From contig NZ_CP043476.1 in the NCBI RefSeq assembly GCF_009769165.1, positions 806,001-870,000 on the forward strand: a DNA stretch of 64,000 nt. Direction: 5' to 3'. Positions 8,441 through 18,422 of the stretch are shown piece by piece. How positions within the stretch are numbered: the first letter of the stretch is position 1; the number at the start of each line of letters is the position of its first letter. A program made the position numbers and the translations under genes. The DNA is from Xanthomonas hyacinthi. GTDB taxonomy: Bacteria > Pseudomonadota > Gammaproteobacteria > Xanthomonadales > Xanthomonadaceae. The notes under the pieces were generated by a model, which worked only from the letters and a program-made list of their open reading frames with translations, had not been told where the DNA came from and made no database searches.

Positions 8441-9810
8441 CAACCGCGGGCGAAACCGCCGCCGCGCGAGCCACCCTTGAGGTTGGCCTTCTTCAACAGG
8501 CTTTCGTACTGGTGCGACATCAGGTGCGCCTGGATCTGCGCGATGAAGTCCATCACCACCACGACCGCGATCAGCAGCGAGGTGCCGCCGAAATGGAACG
8601 AGGTGCCGAGCTGCGCGCGCATGATTTCCGGCAGCAGGCACACGATCACCAGGTACAGCGAGCCGGCGGCGGTCAACCGGGTCAGCACGCCGTCGACGTA
8701 GTCGGCGGTGGCCTTGCCCGGACGGATACCCGGGATCAGCGCGCCGGACTTCTTCAGGTTGTCCGCGGTTTCCTGCGAGTTGAACACCAGCGCGGTATAG
8801 AAGAACGCGAAACCGATGATCAGCGCGGCGAACACGATCATGTGCACCGGCTCGCCCGGGCCCAGCGCATTGGCGATGCGCTGCAGCCAGCTGCCGAAGG
8901 TGCTGTTGGAGGCGGCCTGGCCCGACCACATCGACAGCGTCGCCGGGAAGGCGAGGATGCTCGAGGCAAAGATCGGCGGAATCACGCCGGCCATGTTCAG
9001 CTTCAGCGGCAGGAACGAGGTCTGGTTCATGTACGCGTTGCGGCCGCCCTGGCGCCGCGCATAGTTCACCGTGATCCGCCGTTGCCCGCGCTCGACGAAC
9101 ACCACGAACAGGGTGAAGGCGAGGATGGTCAGCACGATCAGCAACAGCGAGATGAAGCTCATGTTGCCGTCGCGGTAGGCTTCCACGGTCTGGATCGACG
9201 CGGCCGGCAGGCCGGCGACGATGCCGGCGAAGATGATCAGCGACACGCCGTTGCCGATGCCGCGCTCGGTGACCTGCTCGCCGACCCACATCAGGAAGAT
9301 GGTGCCGGCGGTCAGCGCGATCACCGCGGTGAGCACGAAGCCCATGCCCGGCGCGTACACCACCGGTGCGCCGCCCGGTGCGGTCTGGTTCTGCAGCGCC
9401 AGCGCGATACTGCCGCCTTGCACCACCGCCAGCAGCACCGCGCCGATGCGCGAATACTGGGTGATCTTGCGTCGGCCGGATTCGCCTTCCTTCTGCATCG
9501 CCTTCAGCGACGGGAAGATGTGCGTGGCCAACTGGATCACGATCGATGCCGAGATGTACGGCATCACGTTCAGCGCGAAAATGCTGAAACGGTGCAGGGC
9601 GCCGCCCGAGAACATGTTGAACATGTCCACGATGCCGCCGCCCTGCGCCTGCATCAGCGCAAGCATGGCTTCGGGATTGACGCCCGGCACCGGCACGTAG
9701 CAGCCGATGCGGTAGACGATCAATGCGCCGAGAACGAACAACAGGCGCTGGCGCAGTTCCGTGAACTTGCCAAGCCCGCCGCCGAGGTTACCCATGCCAC
9801 CCTGCGCCAT
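8440..9810 (-). CDS. secY: Preprotein translocase subunit SecY
   Basis: SecY is the channel-forming subunit of the inner-membrane SecYEG translocon. The 456-residue protein has ten hydrophobic segments. Conserved stretches are [11 protein letters not shown] near helix 1, [26 protein letters not shown], and the C-terminal cytoplasmic tail with [15 protein letters not shown]. The ATG at 9808-9810 is chosen for the AGGAG motif upstream. It is the last gene of the spc operon, seven bases after rplO. Confidence 0.98.
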   Translation of the reverse strand: MAQGGMGNLGGGLGKFTELRQRLLFVLGALIVYRIGCYVPVPGVNPEAMLALMQAQGGGIVDMFNMFSGGALHRFSIFALNVMPYISASIVIQLATHIFPSLKAMQKEGESGRRKITQYSRIGAVLLAVVQGGSIALALQNQTAPGGAPVVYAPGMGFVLTAVIALTAGTIFLMWVGEQVTERGIGNGVSLIIFAGIVAGLPAASIQTVEAYRDGNMSFISLLLIVLTILAFTLFVVFVERGQRRITVNYARRQGGRNAYMNQTSFLPLKLNMAGVIPPIFASSILAFPATLSMWSGQAASNSTFGSWLQRIANALGPGEPVHMIVFAALIIGFAFFYTALVFNSQETADNLKKSGALIPGIRPGKATADYVDGVLTRLTAAGSLYLVIVCLLPEIMRAQLGTSFHFGGTSLLIAVVVVMDFIAQIQAHLMSHQYESLLKKANLKGGSRGGGFARG

Positions 9811-9817
9811 CTGCGTG

Positions 9818-10261
9818 TTACTCCTGCACGCTGCCGCCGGCAGCTTCGATTGCCGCCTTGGCACCGGCGGTCGCGGCGATGCCCTTGAGCACGAACTTCT
9901 TGCTCAGCTCGCCCTTGAGCACGACCTTGGCCTTCTTCGCGGTGCTCGGAACCAGCTTCGCAGCGCGCAGCGCGGCGAAATCGATCTCGCCTTCCGGCAG
10001 GTTGTCGAGCTGGTAGGACAGCACTTCGGCGGTGTCCTTGGCGATCTTGGAACGGAAGCCGATCTTCGGCAGACGACGCTGCATGGGGGTCTGGCCGCCT
10101 TCGAAGCCGGCCTTGATCTTGCCGCCGCCCTTGCGCGCGAACGAACCCTTGTGGCCGCGGCCGCAGGTCTTGCCCAGGCCCGAACCGATGCCGCGACCGA
10201 CGCGGGTGCGCTCGGTACGCGCGCCGGGGGCCGGCTTCAGATCATTGAGTTGCATAGTCAT
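9818..10261 (-). CDS. rplO: 50S ribosomal protein L15
   Basis: L15 is a late-assembly 23S rRNA-binding protein. The 147-residue product has the Gly/Arg/Lys-rich N-terminus ([18 protein letters not shown]) and the KIGFRSK motif. There are two in-frame ATGs six bases apart. The first is preferred because GAGGAA, within the end of rpmD, lies nine bases upstream. It sits between rpmD and secY. Confidence 0.97.
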   Translation of the reverse strand: MTMQLNDLKPAPGARTERTRVGRGIGSGLGKTCGRGHKGSFARKGGGKIKAGFEGGQTPMQRRLPKIGFRSKIAKDTAEVLSYQLDNLPEGEIDFAALRAAKLVPSTAKKAKVVLKGELSKKFVLKGIAATAGAKAAIEAAGGSVQE

Positions 10262-10267
10262 GGTCGC

Positions 10268-10459
10268 TTATTCCTCAACCTGGACGAGGTAGTGAACCTT
10301 GTTGATCAGGCCGCGTACCTGCGGGCTGTCCTTCAATTCACGCACATCGTTGAGCTTGTTCAGGCCCAGCGCACGCACCGACAGGCGGTGACGCGACTGG
10401 GTACCACGCAGGCCGCGCACCAGGCGCACCTTCACCGTCTTGTTGGACTCATTAACCAT
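10268..10459 (-). CDS. rpmD: 50S ribosomal protein L30
   Basis: L30 is a small 23S rRNA-binding protein. The 63-residue product has the family core ([42 protein letters not shown]). Its start overlaps the end of rpsE by eight bases, suggesting translational coupling, and its own end carries the rplO ribosome-binding site. Confidence 0.97.
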   Translation of the reverse strand: MVNESNKTVKVRLVRGLRGTQSRHRLSVRALGLNKLNDVRELKDSPQVRGLINKVHYLVQVEE

Positions 10460-10997
10460 GGTTGAGTTCCTCCACCTTCTTGCCGCGCTTGGCCGCGATA
10501 CGCGACGGCGACTGCATGTCTTCCAGCCCGCGCAGGGTGGCGCGCACCAGGTTGATCGGGTTGCGCGAACCGACGGCCTTGGCCAGCACGTTCTTGACCC
10601 CGACCGCTTCCAGCACGGCGCGCATCGCGCCGCCGGCGATGACGCCGGTACCTTCCGAGGCGGGCATCATGAACACGCGCGCCGCGCCGTGGCCGGACTT
10701 CACCGGGTGCCACAGGGTGCCGTTGTTCAGGTCGATGTTGAGCATGCCCTTGCGCGCGTACTCCATCGACTTCTGGATCGCGACCGGCACTTCACGCGCC
10801 TTGCCGTAACCGAAACCGATCTTGCCGTTGCCGTCGCCGACCACGGTCAGCGCGGTGAAGGTGAACTGGCGACCGCCCTTGACCGTCTTGCTGACGCGGT
10901 TGACCGCGACCAGCTTTTCGATCATGCCGTCGTCGACTTTCTCTTCGCGGTTGCGGTCGCGATCACGACCCCGCGGTGCACGCTGTTCTTCAGCCAT
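10452..10997 (-). CDS. rpsE: 30S ribosomal protein S5
   Basis: S5 supports decoding accuracy and mRNA unwinding at the entry channel. The 181-residue product has a charged N-terminus ([12 protein letters not shown]), the dsRNA-binding-like domain ([21 protein letters not shown] near 50-70) and the C-terminal fold with [14 protein letters not shown]. The ATG at 10995-10997 is preceded by AAGGAA; upstream in-frame residues are not family sequence. A 157-base spacer with two hairpins precedes it. Confidence 0.97.
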   Translation of the reverse strand: MAEEQRAPRGRDRDRNREEKVDDGMIEKLVAVNRVSKTVKGGRQFTFTALTVVGDGNGKIGFGYGKAREVPVAIQKSMEYARKGMLNIDLNNGTLWHPVKSGHGAARVFMMPASEGTGVIAGGAMRAVLEAVGVKNVLAKAVGSRNPINLVRATLRGLEDMQSPSRIAAKRGKKVEELNHG

Positions 10998-11098
10998 TGT
11001 GTATTCCTTGGTAGTTGAAAGATTTACGGCTTGCATGCCGCTTGTAGTTGTTGACTGGAACCGTGTTCACCGGACGCGCACATAAGGCGCGCCAAGGT

Positions 11099-11143
11099 CC
11101 GATGCGGCCCGCATCGGCAGGTCGGGCGCGGCGTGGACGCCGC
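11099..11143 (-). promoter_or_regulatory. Paired hairpins in the rplR-rpsE spacer
   Basis: CCGATGCG-GCC-CGCATCGG (11099-11117) and GCGGCGT-GG-ACGCCGC (11128-11143) are two adjacent perfect inverted repeats between rplR and rpsE, where most relatives have a short gap. No T-run follows, so processing or stability is more likely than termination. Confidence 0.5.
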
Positions 11144-11154
11144 ACCCGCAAGGA

Positions 11155-11514
11155 TCAGAACTGCAGGCCGCCTTCGCGCGCGGCGTCGGCCAGCGCCTTG
11201 ATGCGGCCGTGGTAGCGGTAGCCCGAGCGGTCGAAGGCGACCTTCTCGATGCCCGCGGCCTTGGCGCGCTCGGCGATCAGCTTGCCGACCTTGACGGCCG
11301 CCTCGCTGTTCTTGCCGCTCTTCAGGCCGTCCTTGACGTCGGCCTGCAAGGTGTTCGCCGCAGCGATCACCTTGGAGCCGTCGGCGGTGAAGACCTGCGC
11401 GTACAGGTGCTGGCCGGTGCGCAGCACCGTCAGGCGGGCGACGCCGAGTTCGCGGATGTGCGCACGGGTCGACTTGGCGCGGCGCAGGCGGGCGATGTTC
11501 TTGTTGATGGTCAT
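11155..11514 (-). CDS. rplR: 50S ribosomal protein L18
   Basis: L18 binds 5S rRNA with L5 and L25. The 119-residue product has the N-terminal basic segment ([17 protein letters not shown]), [18 protein letters not shown], and the C-terminal [26 protein letters not shown]. The ATG at 11512-11514 gives the family length; the open frame upstream encodes unrelated residues. It is separated by 100 bases from rplF. Confidence 0.97.
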   Translation of the reverse strand: MTINKNIARLRRAKSTRAHIRELGVARLTVLRTGQHLYAQVFTADGSKVIAAANTLQADVKDGLKSGKNSEAAVKVGKLIAERAKAAGIEKVAFDRSGYRYHGRIKALADAAREGGLQF

Positions 11515-11565
11515 GATATGTGTCCTACGGAAGCTGAAGGAGAACAGGCTTTTGCATTGAAGAGT

Positions 11566-11583
11566 CCGGCCATGGATGGCCGG
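11566..11583 (-). promoter_or_regulatory. Hairpin in the rplF-rplR spacer
   Basis: CCGGCCA-TGGA-TGGCCGG is a perfect short stem in the 100-base gap between rplF and rplR, followed by a smaller GCGGA-AGGA-TCCGC repeat nearer to rplF. It resembles the hairpins in neighbouring spacers of this operon; its role is unknown. Confidence 0.45.
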
Positions 11584-11614
11584 GCTCCCGCGGAAGGATC
11601 CGCACGCGCCTGCA

Positions 11615-12142
11615 TTAGGCCTTCTTGGCTTCCTTGCGAATGATGGCTTCACCGGCGTACTTCACACCCTTGCCCTTGTAGGGCTCCGGCGGACGGAAAC
11701 CGCGGATCTTGGCGGCGACTTCGCCGACGCGCTGCTTGTCGGCGCCCTGCACCACGATCTCGGTCTGAGTCGGGGTGGCCAGGGTGATGCCTTCCGGCGC
11801 CTTGAACACGACCGGGTGCGAGAAGCCGAGCGCCAGGCTCAGGTCCTTGCCCTGCATCGTGGCACGGTAGCCGACGCCGACCAGCTCGAGCTTGCGCTCG
11901 AAGCCTTCGGACACGCCCTGCACCATGTTCGCCAGGATCGCGCGGACGGTGCCGGTGATGGCGATCTGCGACGGGTCGTTCGCCGACAGCGTGGCCACAC
12001 CGTTTTCCTGCTTGATTTCGACGCCAGCCGGCTTGATCAGCGACAGGGTGCCCTTCGGGCCCTTGACGCTCACCAGCTCGGACTGGACATTCAGTTCGAC
12101 GCCCTTCGGGAGGGAAATCGGCTTCTTGGCTACGCGGGACAT
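11615..12142 (-). CDS. rplF: 50S ribosomal protein L6
   Basis: L6 binds 23S rRNA near the sarcin-ricin and L7/L12 stalk-base region. The 175-residue product shows the two L6 repeats, with [20 protein letters not shown] at the start and the C-terminal [20 protein letters not shown]. The ATG at 12140-12142 is 16 bases after rpsH and is chosen by family alignment; the longer open frame overlaps rpsH. Confidence 0.97.
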   Translation of the reverse strand: MSRVAKKPISLPKGVELNVQSELVSVKGPKGTLSLIKPAGVEIKQENGVATLSANDPSQIAITGTVRAILANMVQGVSEGFERKLELVGVGYRATMQGKDLSLALGFSHPVVFKAPEGITLATPTQTEIVVQGADKQRVGEVAAKIRGFRPPEPYKGKGVKYAGEAIIRKEAKKA

Positions 12143-12158
12143 TTGAGTACTCCTTCCC

Positions 12159-12557
12159 TTAGGCCACGAAGCACAGGACTTCGCCACCGACGCCGGCCTG
12201 ACGGGCCTGCGCATCGGTCATGATGCCCTTGGACGTGGAAATGATGGCAACGCCCAGGCCGCCGAGAACCTTCGGCAGTTCGGCCTTACCGCGGTACTGA
12301 CGCAGACCCGAACGGGACACGCGCTTGAGCGTATCGATGACCGGACGGCCCTCGAAGTACTTCAGCACGATTTCCAGCTCGGACTTGTTGTTCTCGATCG
12401 GGTTGACGCGCAGGTCGCCGATATAGCCTTCGGCCTTCAGCACTTCTGCGATCGCTACCTTGATCTTGGAGGACGGCATTTTCACCGTCGGCTTGCCAAC
12501 CGCGGCCGCATTCTTGATGCGGACCAGCAGGTCGGCGATGGGATCAGTCATGCTCAT
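12159..12557 (-). CDS. rpsH: 30S ribosomal protein S8
   Basis: S8 is a primary 16S rRNA-binding protein and the translational repressor of the spc operon in E. coli. The 132-residue product has [15 protein letters not shown] at the N-terminus and the C-terminal [18 protein letters not shown] motif. The first ATG (MSMTD) at 12555-12557 follows AAAGGTAG. It is preceded by a 266-base spacer containing a terminator-like hairpin and a TATAAT promoter element. Confidence 0.97.
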   Translation of the reverse strand: MSMTDPIADLLVRIKNAAAVGKPTVKMPSSKIKVAIAEVLKAEGYIGDLRVNPIENNKSELEIVLKYFEGRPVIDTLKRVSRSGLRQYRGKAELPKVLGGLGVAIISTSKGIMTDAQARQAGVGGEVLCFVA

Positions 12558-12715
12558 GGTGTCTACCTTTGAGTGCACCGATATCCGCTTTCGCGAAAAT
12601 CTTGTGATGTGAAGCTGTGGAATGAAGCGGTGATATGCAGCGTGCAGCGTCCTGGAGCAGGCCAGGGCCTTTGTTTGCGACAAACCCGCCCTGCCAGGTG
12701 CAGGCAAGGAGCGGG

Positions 12716-12721
12716 ATTATA
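12716..12721 (-). promoter_or_regulatory. -10 element upstream of rpsH (predicted)
   Basis: On the minus strand a perfect TATAAT lies directly after the terminator-like hairpin of 12731-12750, about 160 bases before the rpsH start. A -35 at 17-base spacing (GACGCA) is weak. The pair suggests that rpsH and the genes after it can be transcribed separately from the first half of the spc operon. Confidence 0.45.
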
Positions 12722-12725
12722 CGAC

Positions 12726-12750
12726 AAAAAGTCCGACTTGCGTCGGACTC
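12726..12750 (-). terminator. Terminator-like hairpin between rpsN and rpsH
   Basis: On the minus strand AGTCCGAC-GCAA-GTCGGACT is followed by TTTTTGTCG, a canonical Rho-independent shape (stem 12731-12749, T-run 12726-12731). It lies about 75 bases after the rpsN stop, inside what is normally one transcription unit, so it is probably partial. Confidence 0.65.
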
Positions 12751-12789
12751 GTTGACTGAACCGCAGGCTGGCGCGCGACCGCCCTGCCC

Positions 12790-12811
12790 CCGGCTCCGCG
12801 AACGGAGCCGG
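12790..12811 (-). promoter_or_regulatory. UUCG-capped hairpin after rpsN
   Basis: The nine-base stem CCGGCTCCG / CGGAGCCGG is capped, on the transcribed minus strand, by TTCG, an exceptionally stable tetraloop. It begins 12 bases past the rpsN stop. It has no T-run, so a 3' stability or processing role is likely. Confidence 0.6.
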
Positions 12812-12823
12812 GACCGCCGGGTG

Positions 12824-13129
12824 TTACCAGCTGGCCTTGCGCAGGCCCGGCACGTCGCCGTTCATCGTCGCCTTGCGCAGCATGTTGCGGCCGAGGCCGA
12901 ACTTGCGGTAGACGCCGCGCGGACGGCCGGACAGTTCGCAACGGGTGCGCTGGCGGCTCGGCGAGGAATCGCGCGGCAGCTTCTGCAGCTTGACCACCGC
13001 GTCGGCTTTCTCGTCGTAGGACGAGCTGTCGGCGGCGATGATCTTCTTCAGCGCGTCGCGCTTGTCGGCGAACTTCTTCGCCAGCTTCTTCCGCTTGATA
13101 TCGCGGTTGACCATGGAGGTCTTTGCCAT
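12824..13129 (-). CDS. rpsN: 30S ribosomal protein S14 (zinc-independent type)
   Basis: S14 is a small-subunit head protein. The 101-residue product is the long form lacking the CxxC zinc pairs (only one cysteine, in [12 protein letters not shown]). It contains the conserved [18 protein letters not shown] segment. It lies ten bases after rplE and is followed by two hairpins. Confidence 0.97.
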   Translation of the reverse strand: MAKTSMVNRDIKRKKLAKKFADKRDALKKIIAADSSSYDEKADAVVKLQKLPRDSSPSRQRTRCELSGRPRGVYRKFGLGRNMLRKATMNGDVPGLRKASW

Positions 13130-13139
13130 TGTCTAACCC

Positions 13140-13682
13140 TTAATTACGGAACGGGAACTTGAACGCTTCGAGCAGCGCCTTGGCTTCGGCGTCGGTCTTG
13201 GCGGTGGTGGTGATGGCGATGTCCATGCCGCGGATCGCATCGACGGCGTCGAAGTCGATTTCCGGGAAGATGATCTGCTCCTTCACGCCCATGTTGAAGT
13301 TGCCGCGACCGTCGAACGAACGACCGGACACACCACGGAAGTCGCGCACGCGCGGCAGCGAGATGTTGATCAGGCGGTCCAGGAACTCGTACATCTTGGC
13401 GCGACGCAACGTGGTCTTGCAGCCGATCGGCCAGCCATCGCGGATCTTGAACGAGGCCACCGAGATACGCGACTTGGTGACGACCGGCTTCTGGCCGGAG
13501 ACCTTGCCCATGTCGGCCACGGCGTTTTCCAGGATCTTCTTGTTCGTCGCCGCCTCGCCCACGCCCATGTTCAGGGTGACCTTGACCAGCTTCGGCACTT
13601 GCATCGGATTGGTGTAACCGAACTTCTTCATCAAAGCCGGTACCACTTCTTCCTTGTAGATCTTTTCGAGACGGGAATTCAT
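13140..13682 (-). CDS. rplE: 50S ribosomal protein L5
   Basis: L5 binds 5S rRNA and contacts P-site tRNA. The 180-residue product has the N-terminal [31 protein letters not shown], and the C-terminal [20 protein letters not shown]. It lies 11 bases after rplX in the spc operon. Confidence 0.98.
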   Translation of the reverse strand: MNSRLEKIYKEEVVPALMKKFGYTNPMQVPKLVKVTLNMGVGEAATNKKILENAVADMGKVSGQKPVVTKSRISVASFKIRDGWPIGCKTTLRRAKMYEFLDRLINISLPRVRDFRGVSGRSFDGRGNFNMGVKEQIIFPEIDFDAVDAIRGMDIAITTTAKTDAEAKALLEAFKFPFRN

Positions 13683-13693
13683 TGTGTCATTCC

Positions 13694-14011
13694 TCAGGCG
13701 TCGAGCGCCTCACCGCTGGAGCGGAACACACGCAGTTTGCGTCCATCCTCCAGCACCTTGAAGCCAACGCGCTCGCCCTTGCCCGTTGCCGGGTTGACGA
13801 TCGCCACGTTGGAGATATGGATCGACGCTTCACGCTCGACCACGCCGCCGGCAACGCCTGCCTGCGGGTTCGGCTTGGTGTGGCGCTTGACGATGTTCGC
13901 GTTGGAGACGATCACCCGATCGCCGTCGACGCGGACGATTTCGCCCTGCTTGCCCTTGTCCTTGCCGGTAGTGACGACGACCTGGTCGCCCTTCTTGATA
14001 CGGTTAGCCAT
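13694..14011 (-). CDS. rplX: 50S ribosomal protein L24
   Basis: L24 is an assembly-initiator protein near the tunnel exit. The 105-residue product begins [20 protein letters not shown], the KOW-type motif, and continues [26 protein letters not shown] in parts. It lies 15 bases after rplN. Confidence 0.98.
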   Translation of the reverse strand: MANRIKKGDQVVVTTGKDKGKQGEIVRVDGDRVIVSNANIVKRHTKPNPQAGVAGGVVEREASIHISNVAIVNPATGKGERVGFKVLEDGRKLRVFRSSGEALDA

Positions 14012-14026
14012 GTGTATGTCCTCCGC

Positions 14027-14395
14027 TCACAGCACTTCAGGAGCGAGCGAGACGATCTTCATGAACTTCTCGGAACGCAGCTCGCGGGTAACAGGCCCGA
14101 AGATGCGCGTGCCGATCGGCTCCTGCTTGTTGTTGAGCAACACCGCAGCGTTGCCGTCGAAGCGGATCAGCGAACCGTCGGGACGACGCACACCCTTGCG
14201 GGTACGCACCACGACGGCATCGTAGACTTCGCCCTTCTTGACCTTGCCGCGCGGGATCGCGTCCTTGACGGTGACCTTGATGATGTCGCCAATGTGCGCG
14301 TAGCGGCGCTTGGAGCCGCCTAGCACCTTGATGCACATCACTTCCTTGGCACCGGAGTTGTCGGCGACGTCGAGGTAGCTCTGCATCTGGATCAT
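14027..14395 (-). CDS. rplN: 50S ribosomal protein L14
   Basis: L14 lies on the intersubunit face. The 122-residue product has [20 protein letters not shown] and the C-terminal [21 protein letters not shown]. It is the first gene of the spc operon by E. coli convention. Here it follows rpsQ by only 14 bases with no visible promoter or terminator, so S10 and spc are probably one transcript. Confidence 0.98.
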
Positions 14396-14409
14396 GATTC
14401 AGATCTCCC

Positions 14410-14679
14410 TTATTCGGCCGAACGGGTGACGATTTCCACCACCCGCCAGTTCTTGGTCTTGGACAGCGGCGCAATCTCGGTCACGCGCACCACATCGCCT
14501 TCGTTGCAGGCGTTGTCGGCGTCGTGGGCGTGGAGCTTGGTCGAGCGCTTGATGTACTTGCCGTACAACGCATGCTTGACCTGACGCTCCACCAGCACGG
14601 TGACGGTCTTGTCCATCTTGTTGCTGACGACGCGGCCTTCGACCGTGCGCAGCGTCTTGCTTTCGTTAGTGTCGCTCAT
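14410..14679 (-). CDS. rpsQ: 30S ribosomal protein S17
   Basis: S17 is an early-assembly 16S rRNA-binding protein of the OB-fold type. The 89-residue product has [19 protein letters not shown] and [19 protein letters not shown]. Two ATGs are in frame. The downstream one at 14677-14679 is chosen because TAAGGA lies eight bases upstream, whereas the first ATG abuts that motif. It lies 11 bases after rpmC. Confidence 0.96.
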   Translation of the reverse strand: MSDTNESKTLRTVEGRVVSNKMDKTVTVLVERQVKHALYGKYIKRSTKLHAHDADNACNEGDVVRVTEIAPLSKTKNWRVVEIVTRSAE

Positions 14680-14690
14680 GGCGGCCATCC

Positions 14691-14876
14691 TTACTTCGTG
14701 CTGCCGATCAGGTACTTCACGCGAGCAATCTCGCGGCGCACCCGGCGGGTTTCGTGGGTCTTCGGCAGCTGCCCGGTGACCTGCTGCATGCGCAGGGCGA
14801 ACTGCTCCTTGCGCAGATCGGTCAGATGGGCCTTCAAATCGTCAGCCGACTTCTCGCGGAGTTGTTTGATGTCCAT
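14691..14876 (-). CDS. rpmC: 50S ribosomal protein L29
   Basis: L29 lies at the tunnel exit and helps dock SRP and trigger factor. The 61-residue product has [18 protein letters not shown] and [16 protein letters not shown]. Its ATG overlaps the rplP stop as TGATG, which indicates coupled translation. Confidence 0.97.
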   Translation of the reverse strand: MDIKQLREKSADDLKAHLTDLRKEQFALRMQQVTGQLPKTHETRRVRREIARVKYLIGSTK

Positions 14877-15289
14877 CAGCGTACCGTCCGGGTCACGAAG
14901 GTGGTGGTCACCGAAAGCTTGGCAGCGGCCAGGCGGAACGCCTCGCGCGCGACATCTTCGCCGACGCCTTCGATTTCATAGATCATGCGGCCGGGCTGGA
15001 TCTGGGCGACCCAGTACTCGACGTTGCCCTTGCCGGAGCCCATTCGCACTTCGATCGGCTTCTTGGTGATCGGCTTGTCCGGGAACACGCGGATCCACAT
15101 CTTGCCGCCGCGCTTGACGTAGCGGCTGATCGAACGGCGCGCCGCTTCGATCTGGCGCGCGGTCAGCTGACCGTGCGCGGTGGCCTTCAGCCCGTACTCG
15201 CCGAAGCTGACGGCGTTGCCACTCCATGCCAGGCCGTCGTTACGGCCCTTGTGCATCTTGCGGTATTTGGTTCGCTTGGGTTGCAACAT
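14876..15289 (-). CDS. rplP: 50S ribosomal protein L16
   Basis: L16 sits near the A-site tRNA and is needed for peptidyl transferase assembly. The 137-residue product begins [17 protein letters not shown] and has [20 protein letters not shown] and [19 protein letters not shown]. It lies between rpsC and rpmC, overlapping rpmC by one base. Confidence 0.98.
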   Translation of the reverse strand: MLQPKRTKYRKMHKGRNDGLAWSGNAVSFGEYGLKATAHGQLTARQIEAARRSISRYVKRGGKMWIRVFPDKPITKKPIEVRMGSGKGNVEYWVAQIQPGRMIYEIEGVGEDVAREAFRLAAAKLSVTTTFVTRTVR

Positions 15290-15294
15290 TGCCG

Positions 15295-16029
15295 TTACCT
15301 CGCTTCACGAGCCGGACGCGACGGACGGTCACCGCGGTCGCCGCGATCGTTACGATCGTTGCGCGGGGAATCGTCCTGCTTTTCCTGGCCAACCTGGGAG
15401 AAATCGAAGATCTCGCCCTTGTAGATCCACACCTTGATGCCGATGATGCCGTAGGTCGTCTTGGCTTCGGCGAAGCCATAGTCGATGTCGGCACGCAGCG
15501 TATGCAGCGGCACGCGGCCCTCGCGGTACCACTCGGAACGGGCGATTTCCGCACCGTTCAAGCGACCGGCGACGTTGACCTTGATGCCCAGGGCACCCAG
15601 GCGCATCGCGTTGCCGACCGAGCGCTTCATCGCGCGGCGGAACATGATGCGACGCTCCAGCTGCTGCGCGATCGACTCGGCGACCAGCTGCGCATCCAGC
15701 TCCGGCTTGCGCACTTCGGTGACGTTGATGTGGGCGGGGACGCCCATCATCTCGCTCACTTCCTTGCGCAGCTTCTCGATGTCCTCACCGCGCTTGCCGA
15801 TCACCACGCCCGGGCGGGCGGTGTGGATCGTCACGCGCGCGGTCTTGGCCGGACGCTCGATCAGGATCTTGCTGATGCCCGCCTGCGCCAACTTCTTGCG
15901 CAGCATTTCGCGGACCTTGAGGTCGGCTGCCAGATAACCGGCGAACTCGGCCTTGCCGGCGTACCACTTGGAATTCCAGTCCTTGGAGACACCCAGGCGG
16001 ATTCCAATCGGATGAACTTTATGACCCAT
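15295..16029 (-). CDS. rpsC: 30S ribosomal protein S3
   Basis: S3 is a head protein with mRNA helicase function at the entry pore. The 244-residue product has [20 protein letters not shown], a KH domain with [16 protein letters not shown] (about 75-95), and the C-terminal [21 protein letters not shown]. The last 30 residues form a low-complexity Arg/Asp tail ([17 protein letters not shown]), longer than in E. coli. Confidence 0.98.
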   Translation of the reverse strand: MGHKVHPIGIRLGVSKDWNSKWYAGKAEFAGYLAADLKVREMLRKKLAQAGISKILIERPAKTARVTIHTARPGVVIGKRGEDIEKLRKEVSEMMGVPAHINVTEVRKPELDAQLVAESIAQQLERRIMFRRAMKRSVGNAMRLGALGIKVNVAGRLNGAEIARSEWYREGRVPLHTLRADIDYGFAEAKTTYGIIGIKVWIYKGEIFDFSQVGQEKQDDSPRNDRNDRGDRGDRPSRPAREAR

Positions 16030-16046
16030 CGTCTTTTCCTTTCCGC

Positions 16047-16382
16047 TTACTTGGCGGCGCCCACAACCACAGTGATGTGGCTGGTGCGCTTGAGGATGCG
16101 GGTACCGCGGCCTTTCGCCCGCGCCATGAAACGCTTCAGGGTCGGACCTTCATCAACCATGATGGTCTTGACCTTCAGCTCGTCGACATCCGCGCCCTGG
16201 TTGTTCTCGGCATTGGCGATCGCCGACTCCACCACCTTCTTGATCAGGTGGGCAGCCTTCTTATCCGAGAACTTCAGCAGGTTGACCGCCCGCTCGGCGG
16301 AAAGACCGCGCACCTGGTCGGCGACCAGGCGGGCCTTCTGCGGGGAGATGCGCGCAGTGCGCAGGATTGCTTTCGCTTCCAT
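16047..16382 (-). CDS. rplV: 50S ribosomal protein L22
   Basis: L22 lines the exit tunnel with its beta-hairpin. The 111-residue product has [21 protein letters not shown] and the tunnel loop [20 protein letters not shown]. Two ATGs are in frame. The second at 16380-16382 is favoured because AAGGAG lies eight bases upstream of it but only two from the first. The same ATG-ACG-ATG arrangement recurs before rplD. Confidence 0.96.
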   Translation of the reverse strand: MEAKAILRTARISPQKARLVADQVRGLSAERAVNLLKFSDKKAAHLIKKVVESAIANAENNQGADVDELKVKTIMVDEGPTLKRFMARAKGRGTRILKRTSHITVVVGAAK

Positions 16383-16394
16383 CGTCATCTCTCC

Positions 16395-16664
16395 TTACCG
16401 GCTCGACTTCTTGTCGCCACCGTGACCCTTGAAGGTCCGGGTGACGGCAAATTCGCCGAGCTTGTGGCCGACCATGTTCTCGTTGACCAGCACCGGAACG
16501 TGGTTCTTGCCGTTGTGCACGGCGATGGTGAAACCCACCATCTCCGGCAGGATCATCGAGCGACGCGACCAGGTCTTGATCGGACGCTTGCTGCCGGCCG
16601 CGGCCTCCACCTTCTTGACGAGGTGGTGATCGACGAACGGGCCTTTCTTGAGTGAACGTGCCAT
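16395..16664 (-). CDS. rpsS: 30S ribosomal protein S19
   Basis: S19 is a head protein partnered with S13. The 89-residue product has [35 protein letters not shown] and [15 protein letters not shown]. It lies six bases after rplB. Confidence 0.98.
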   Translation of the reverse strand: MARSLKKGPFVDHHLVKKVEAAAGSKRPIKTWSRRSMILPEMVGFTIAVHNGKNHVPVLVNENMVGHKLGEFAVTRTFKGHGGDKKSSR

Positions 16665-16670
16665 GGTCGA

Positions 16671-17498
16671 TTAGCCCCTACGATCGCGGACGATGAATTG
16701 TTCGGTGCGCTTGTTATGGCGCGTCTTGTAACCCTTGGTCGGCACACCCCACGGGGTGACCGGATGCGGATTACCCTGACCGGCCTTCGCCTCACCACCA
16801 CCGTGCGGGTGATCGACGGGGTTCATGGCCGCACCGCGAACGGTCGGACGCACGCCGCGCCAGCGCTTGGCGCCCGCCTTGCCGAGCTTCTCGAGGTTGT
16901 GCTCGTCGTTGCCGACTTCGCCGATGGTGGCGCGGCACTCGACCGGCACCTTGCGCATTTCGCCGGAGCGAAGACGCAGGGTGGCGTAGATGCCCTCACG
17001 CGCGACCAGCTGCACCGCGGCGCCGGCAGCGCGCGCGATCTGCGCGCCCTTGCCGGGCTTCAGCTCGATGCCGTGCACCGTCGTACCGACCGGGATGTTG
17101 CGCAGCGGCAGCGTGTTGCCGGTCTTGATCGGCGCGTCCGAACCCGCGATCACCTGGTCGCCGGCCTTCAGACCCTTCGGCGCGATGATGTAGCGGCGCT
17201 CGCCGTCGGCATAGCACAGCAGGGCGATATGGGCGGTGCGGTTCGGATCGTATTCGATCCGCTCCACGCGCGCCGGAATGCCTTCCTTGTTGCGCTTGAA
17301 GTCGATCAGGCGGTAATGCTGCTTGTGGCCACCGCCGACGTGACGGGTGGTGATGCGGCCGTGGTGGTTACGACCACCGGACTTGCTCTGCGGCTCCAGC
17401 AGTGCGGCATGCGGCGCGCCCTTGTGCAGATCGGGCGTGACCACGCGCACGGCCGAACGACGGCCGGGAGAAGTGGGTTTGAATTTCATCAATGGCAT
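16671..17498 (-). CDS. rplB: 50S ribosomal protein L2
   Basis: L2 is required for subunit joining and peptidyl transferase activity. The 275-residue product has [15 protein letters not shown], and in the C-terminal half [20 protein letters not shown] with the conserved peptidyl-transferase-associated histidine. The upstream ATG (MPLM) is used because GAGGT lies about eight bases before it and it matches the family N-terminus. Confidence 0.98.
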   Translation of the reverse strand: MPLMKFKPTSPGRRSAVRVVTPDLHKGAPHAALLEPQSKSGGRNHHGRITTRHVGGGHKQHYRLIDFKRNKEGIPARVERIEYDPNRTAHIALLCYADGERRYIIAPKGLKAGDQVIAGSDAPIKTGNTLPLRNIPVGTTVHGIELKPGKGAQIARAAGAAVQLVAREGIYATLRLRSGEMRKVPVECRATIGEVGNDEHNLEKLGKAGAKRWRGVRPTVRGAAMNPVDHPHGGGEAKAGQGNPHPVTPWGVPTKGYKTRHNKRTEQFIVRDRRG

Positions 17499-17508
17499 GG
17501 GATGGACC

Positions 17509-17808
17509 TCAGGCCTTGGCCGTTACGTCGATGGACTGGCCTGCGGCCAGACGCACGTACGCCTTGCGCCAATCGCCGCGACGACCGCTGCGCGAACGGA
17601 AGGACTTGTTCTTGCCCTTGACGTTCAACACGTTGACCGACTCGACCTTGACGTCGAACAGCTGCTCGACCGCGGCCTTGACATCGGCCTTGGTGGCTTC
17701 GCTCGAGATCTCGAAGACGTACTGATTGGAGAGTTCCTGCAGACGCGCGGTCTTTTCGGAGACACGCGGGGCACGCAGCACGCTGAAGATTTTTTCGTTG
17801 CTGCTCAT
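17509..17808 (-). CDS. rplW: 50S ribosomal protein L23
   Basis: L23 is the tunnel-exit docking site for trigger factor and SRP. The 99-residue product has [38 protein letters not shown] and the basic loop [21 protein letters not shown]. The ATG at 17806-17808 overlaps the rplD stop as ATGA and has GAGGAG eight bases upstream. A GTG three codons earlier is less likely. Confidence 0.96.
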   Translation of the reverse strand: MSSNEKIFSVLRAPRVSEKTARLQELSNQYVFEISSEATKADVKAAVEQLFDVKVESVNVLNVKGKNKSFRSRSGRRGDWRKAYVRLAAGQSIDVTAKA

Positions 17809-18410
17809 GCCAGCCACTCCTCGACCTTCTTGACCGCATCGGCGGTGATCACGACCGTATCGGCCCCGACCAGCGACACCGGATCCAGGCCCTGCACGTC
17901 GCGCACTTCCACGTAGGGAAGGTTGCGGGCGGACAGGTACAGATGCTCGGACGCCTCTTCGGTCACGATCAGCGGACGCTTGCCCACGTCCAGACCCTTC
18001 AGCTTCTCGATCAGATCCTTGGTCTTGCTGGCCTCGACGTCGAACGCCTCGACGACCATCAGGCGACCCTGGCGGTTGAGCTCCGAAAGAATCGCGCAGA
18101 TCGCGGCGCGATACATCTTGCGGTTCACCTTCTGTTCGAAGCTGCGCGGCTTGGCCGCGAAGGTCACGCCGCCGCCGACGAAGATCGGAGCGGTCAGCGC
18201 GCCGTGGCGAGCGCCACCGCCCTTCTGCTTCTTCGACTTCTTGGTGGTGCCGTTGACTTCCGAACGCGTCTTCTGCGCCTTGGTGCCGGCGCGGCCGGCG
18301 TTGCGATAGGCGACGACGACCTGGTGGACCAGATCCTCGCTGAAATCGCGACCGAACACGGCGTCGGAGACCGCGACCTTGTTGTTGCTACCCGTGATAA
18401 CGAGTTCCAT
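17805..18410 (-). CDS. rplD: 50S ribosomal protein L4
   Basis: L4 lines the exit tunnel; in E. coli it also autoregulates the S10 operon through the S10 leader. The 201-residue product has the conserved tunnel loop ([23 protein letters not shown] in parts, then [17 protein letters not shown]). The second of two ATGs (18408-18410) is favoured by AAGGAG spacing, as in rplV. It overlaps rplW by four bases. Confidence 0.97.
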   Translation of the reverse strand: MELVITGSNNKVAVSDAVFGRDFSEDLVHQVVVAYRNAGRAGTKAQKTRSEVNGTTKKSKKQKGGGARHGALTAPIFVGGGVTFAAKPRSFEQKVNRKMYRAAICAILSELNRQGRLMVVEAFDVEASKTKDLIEKLKGLDVGKRPLIVTEEASEHLYLSARNLPYVEVRDVQGLDPVSLVGADTVVITADAVKKVEEWLA

Positions 18411-18422
18411 CGTCATCTCTCC

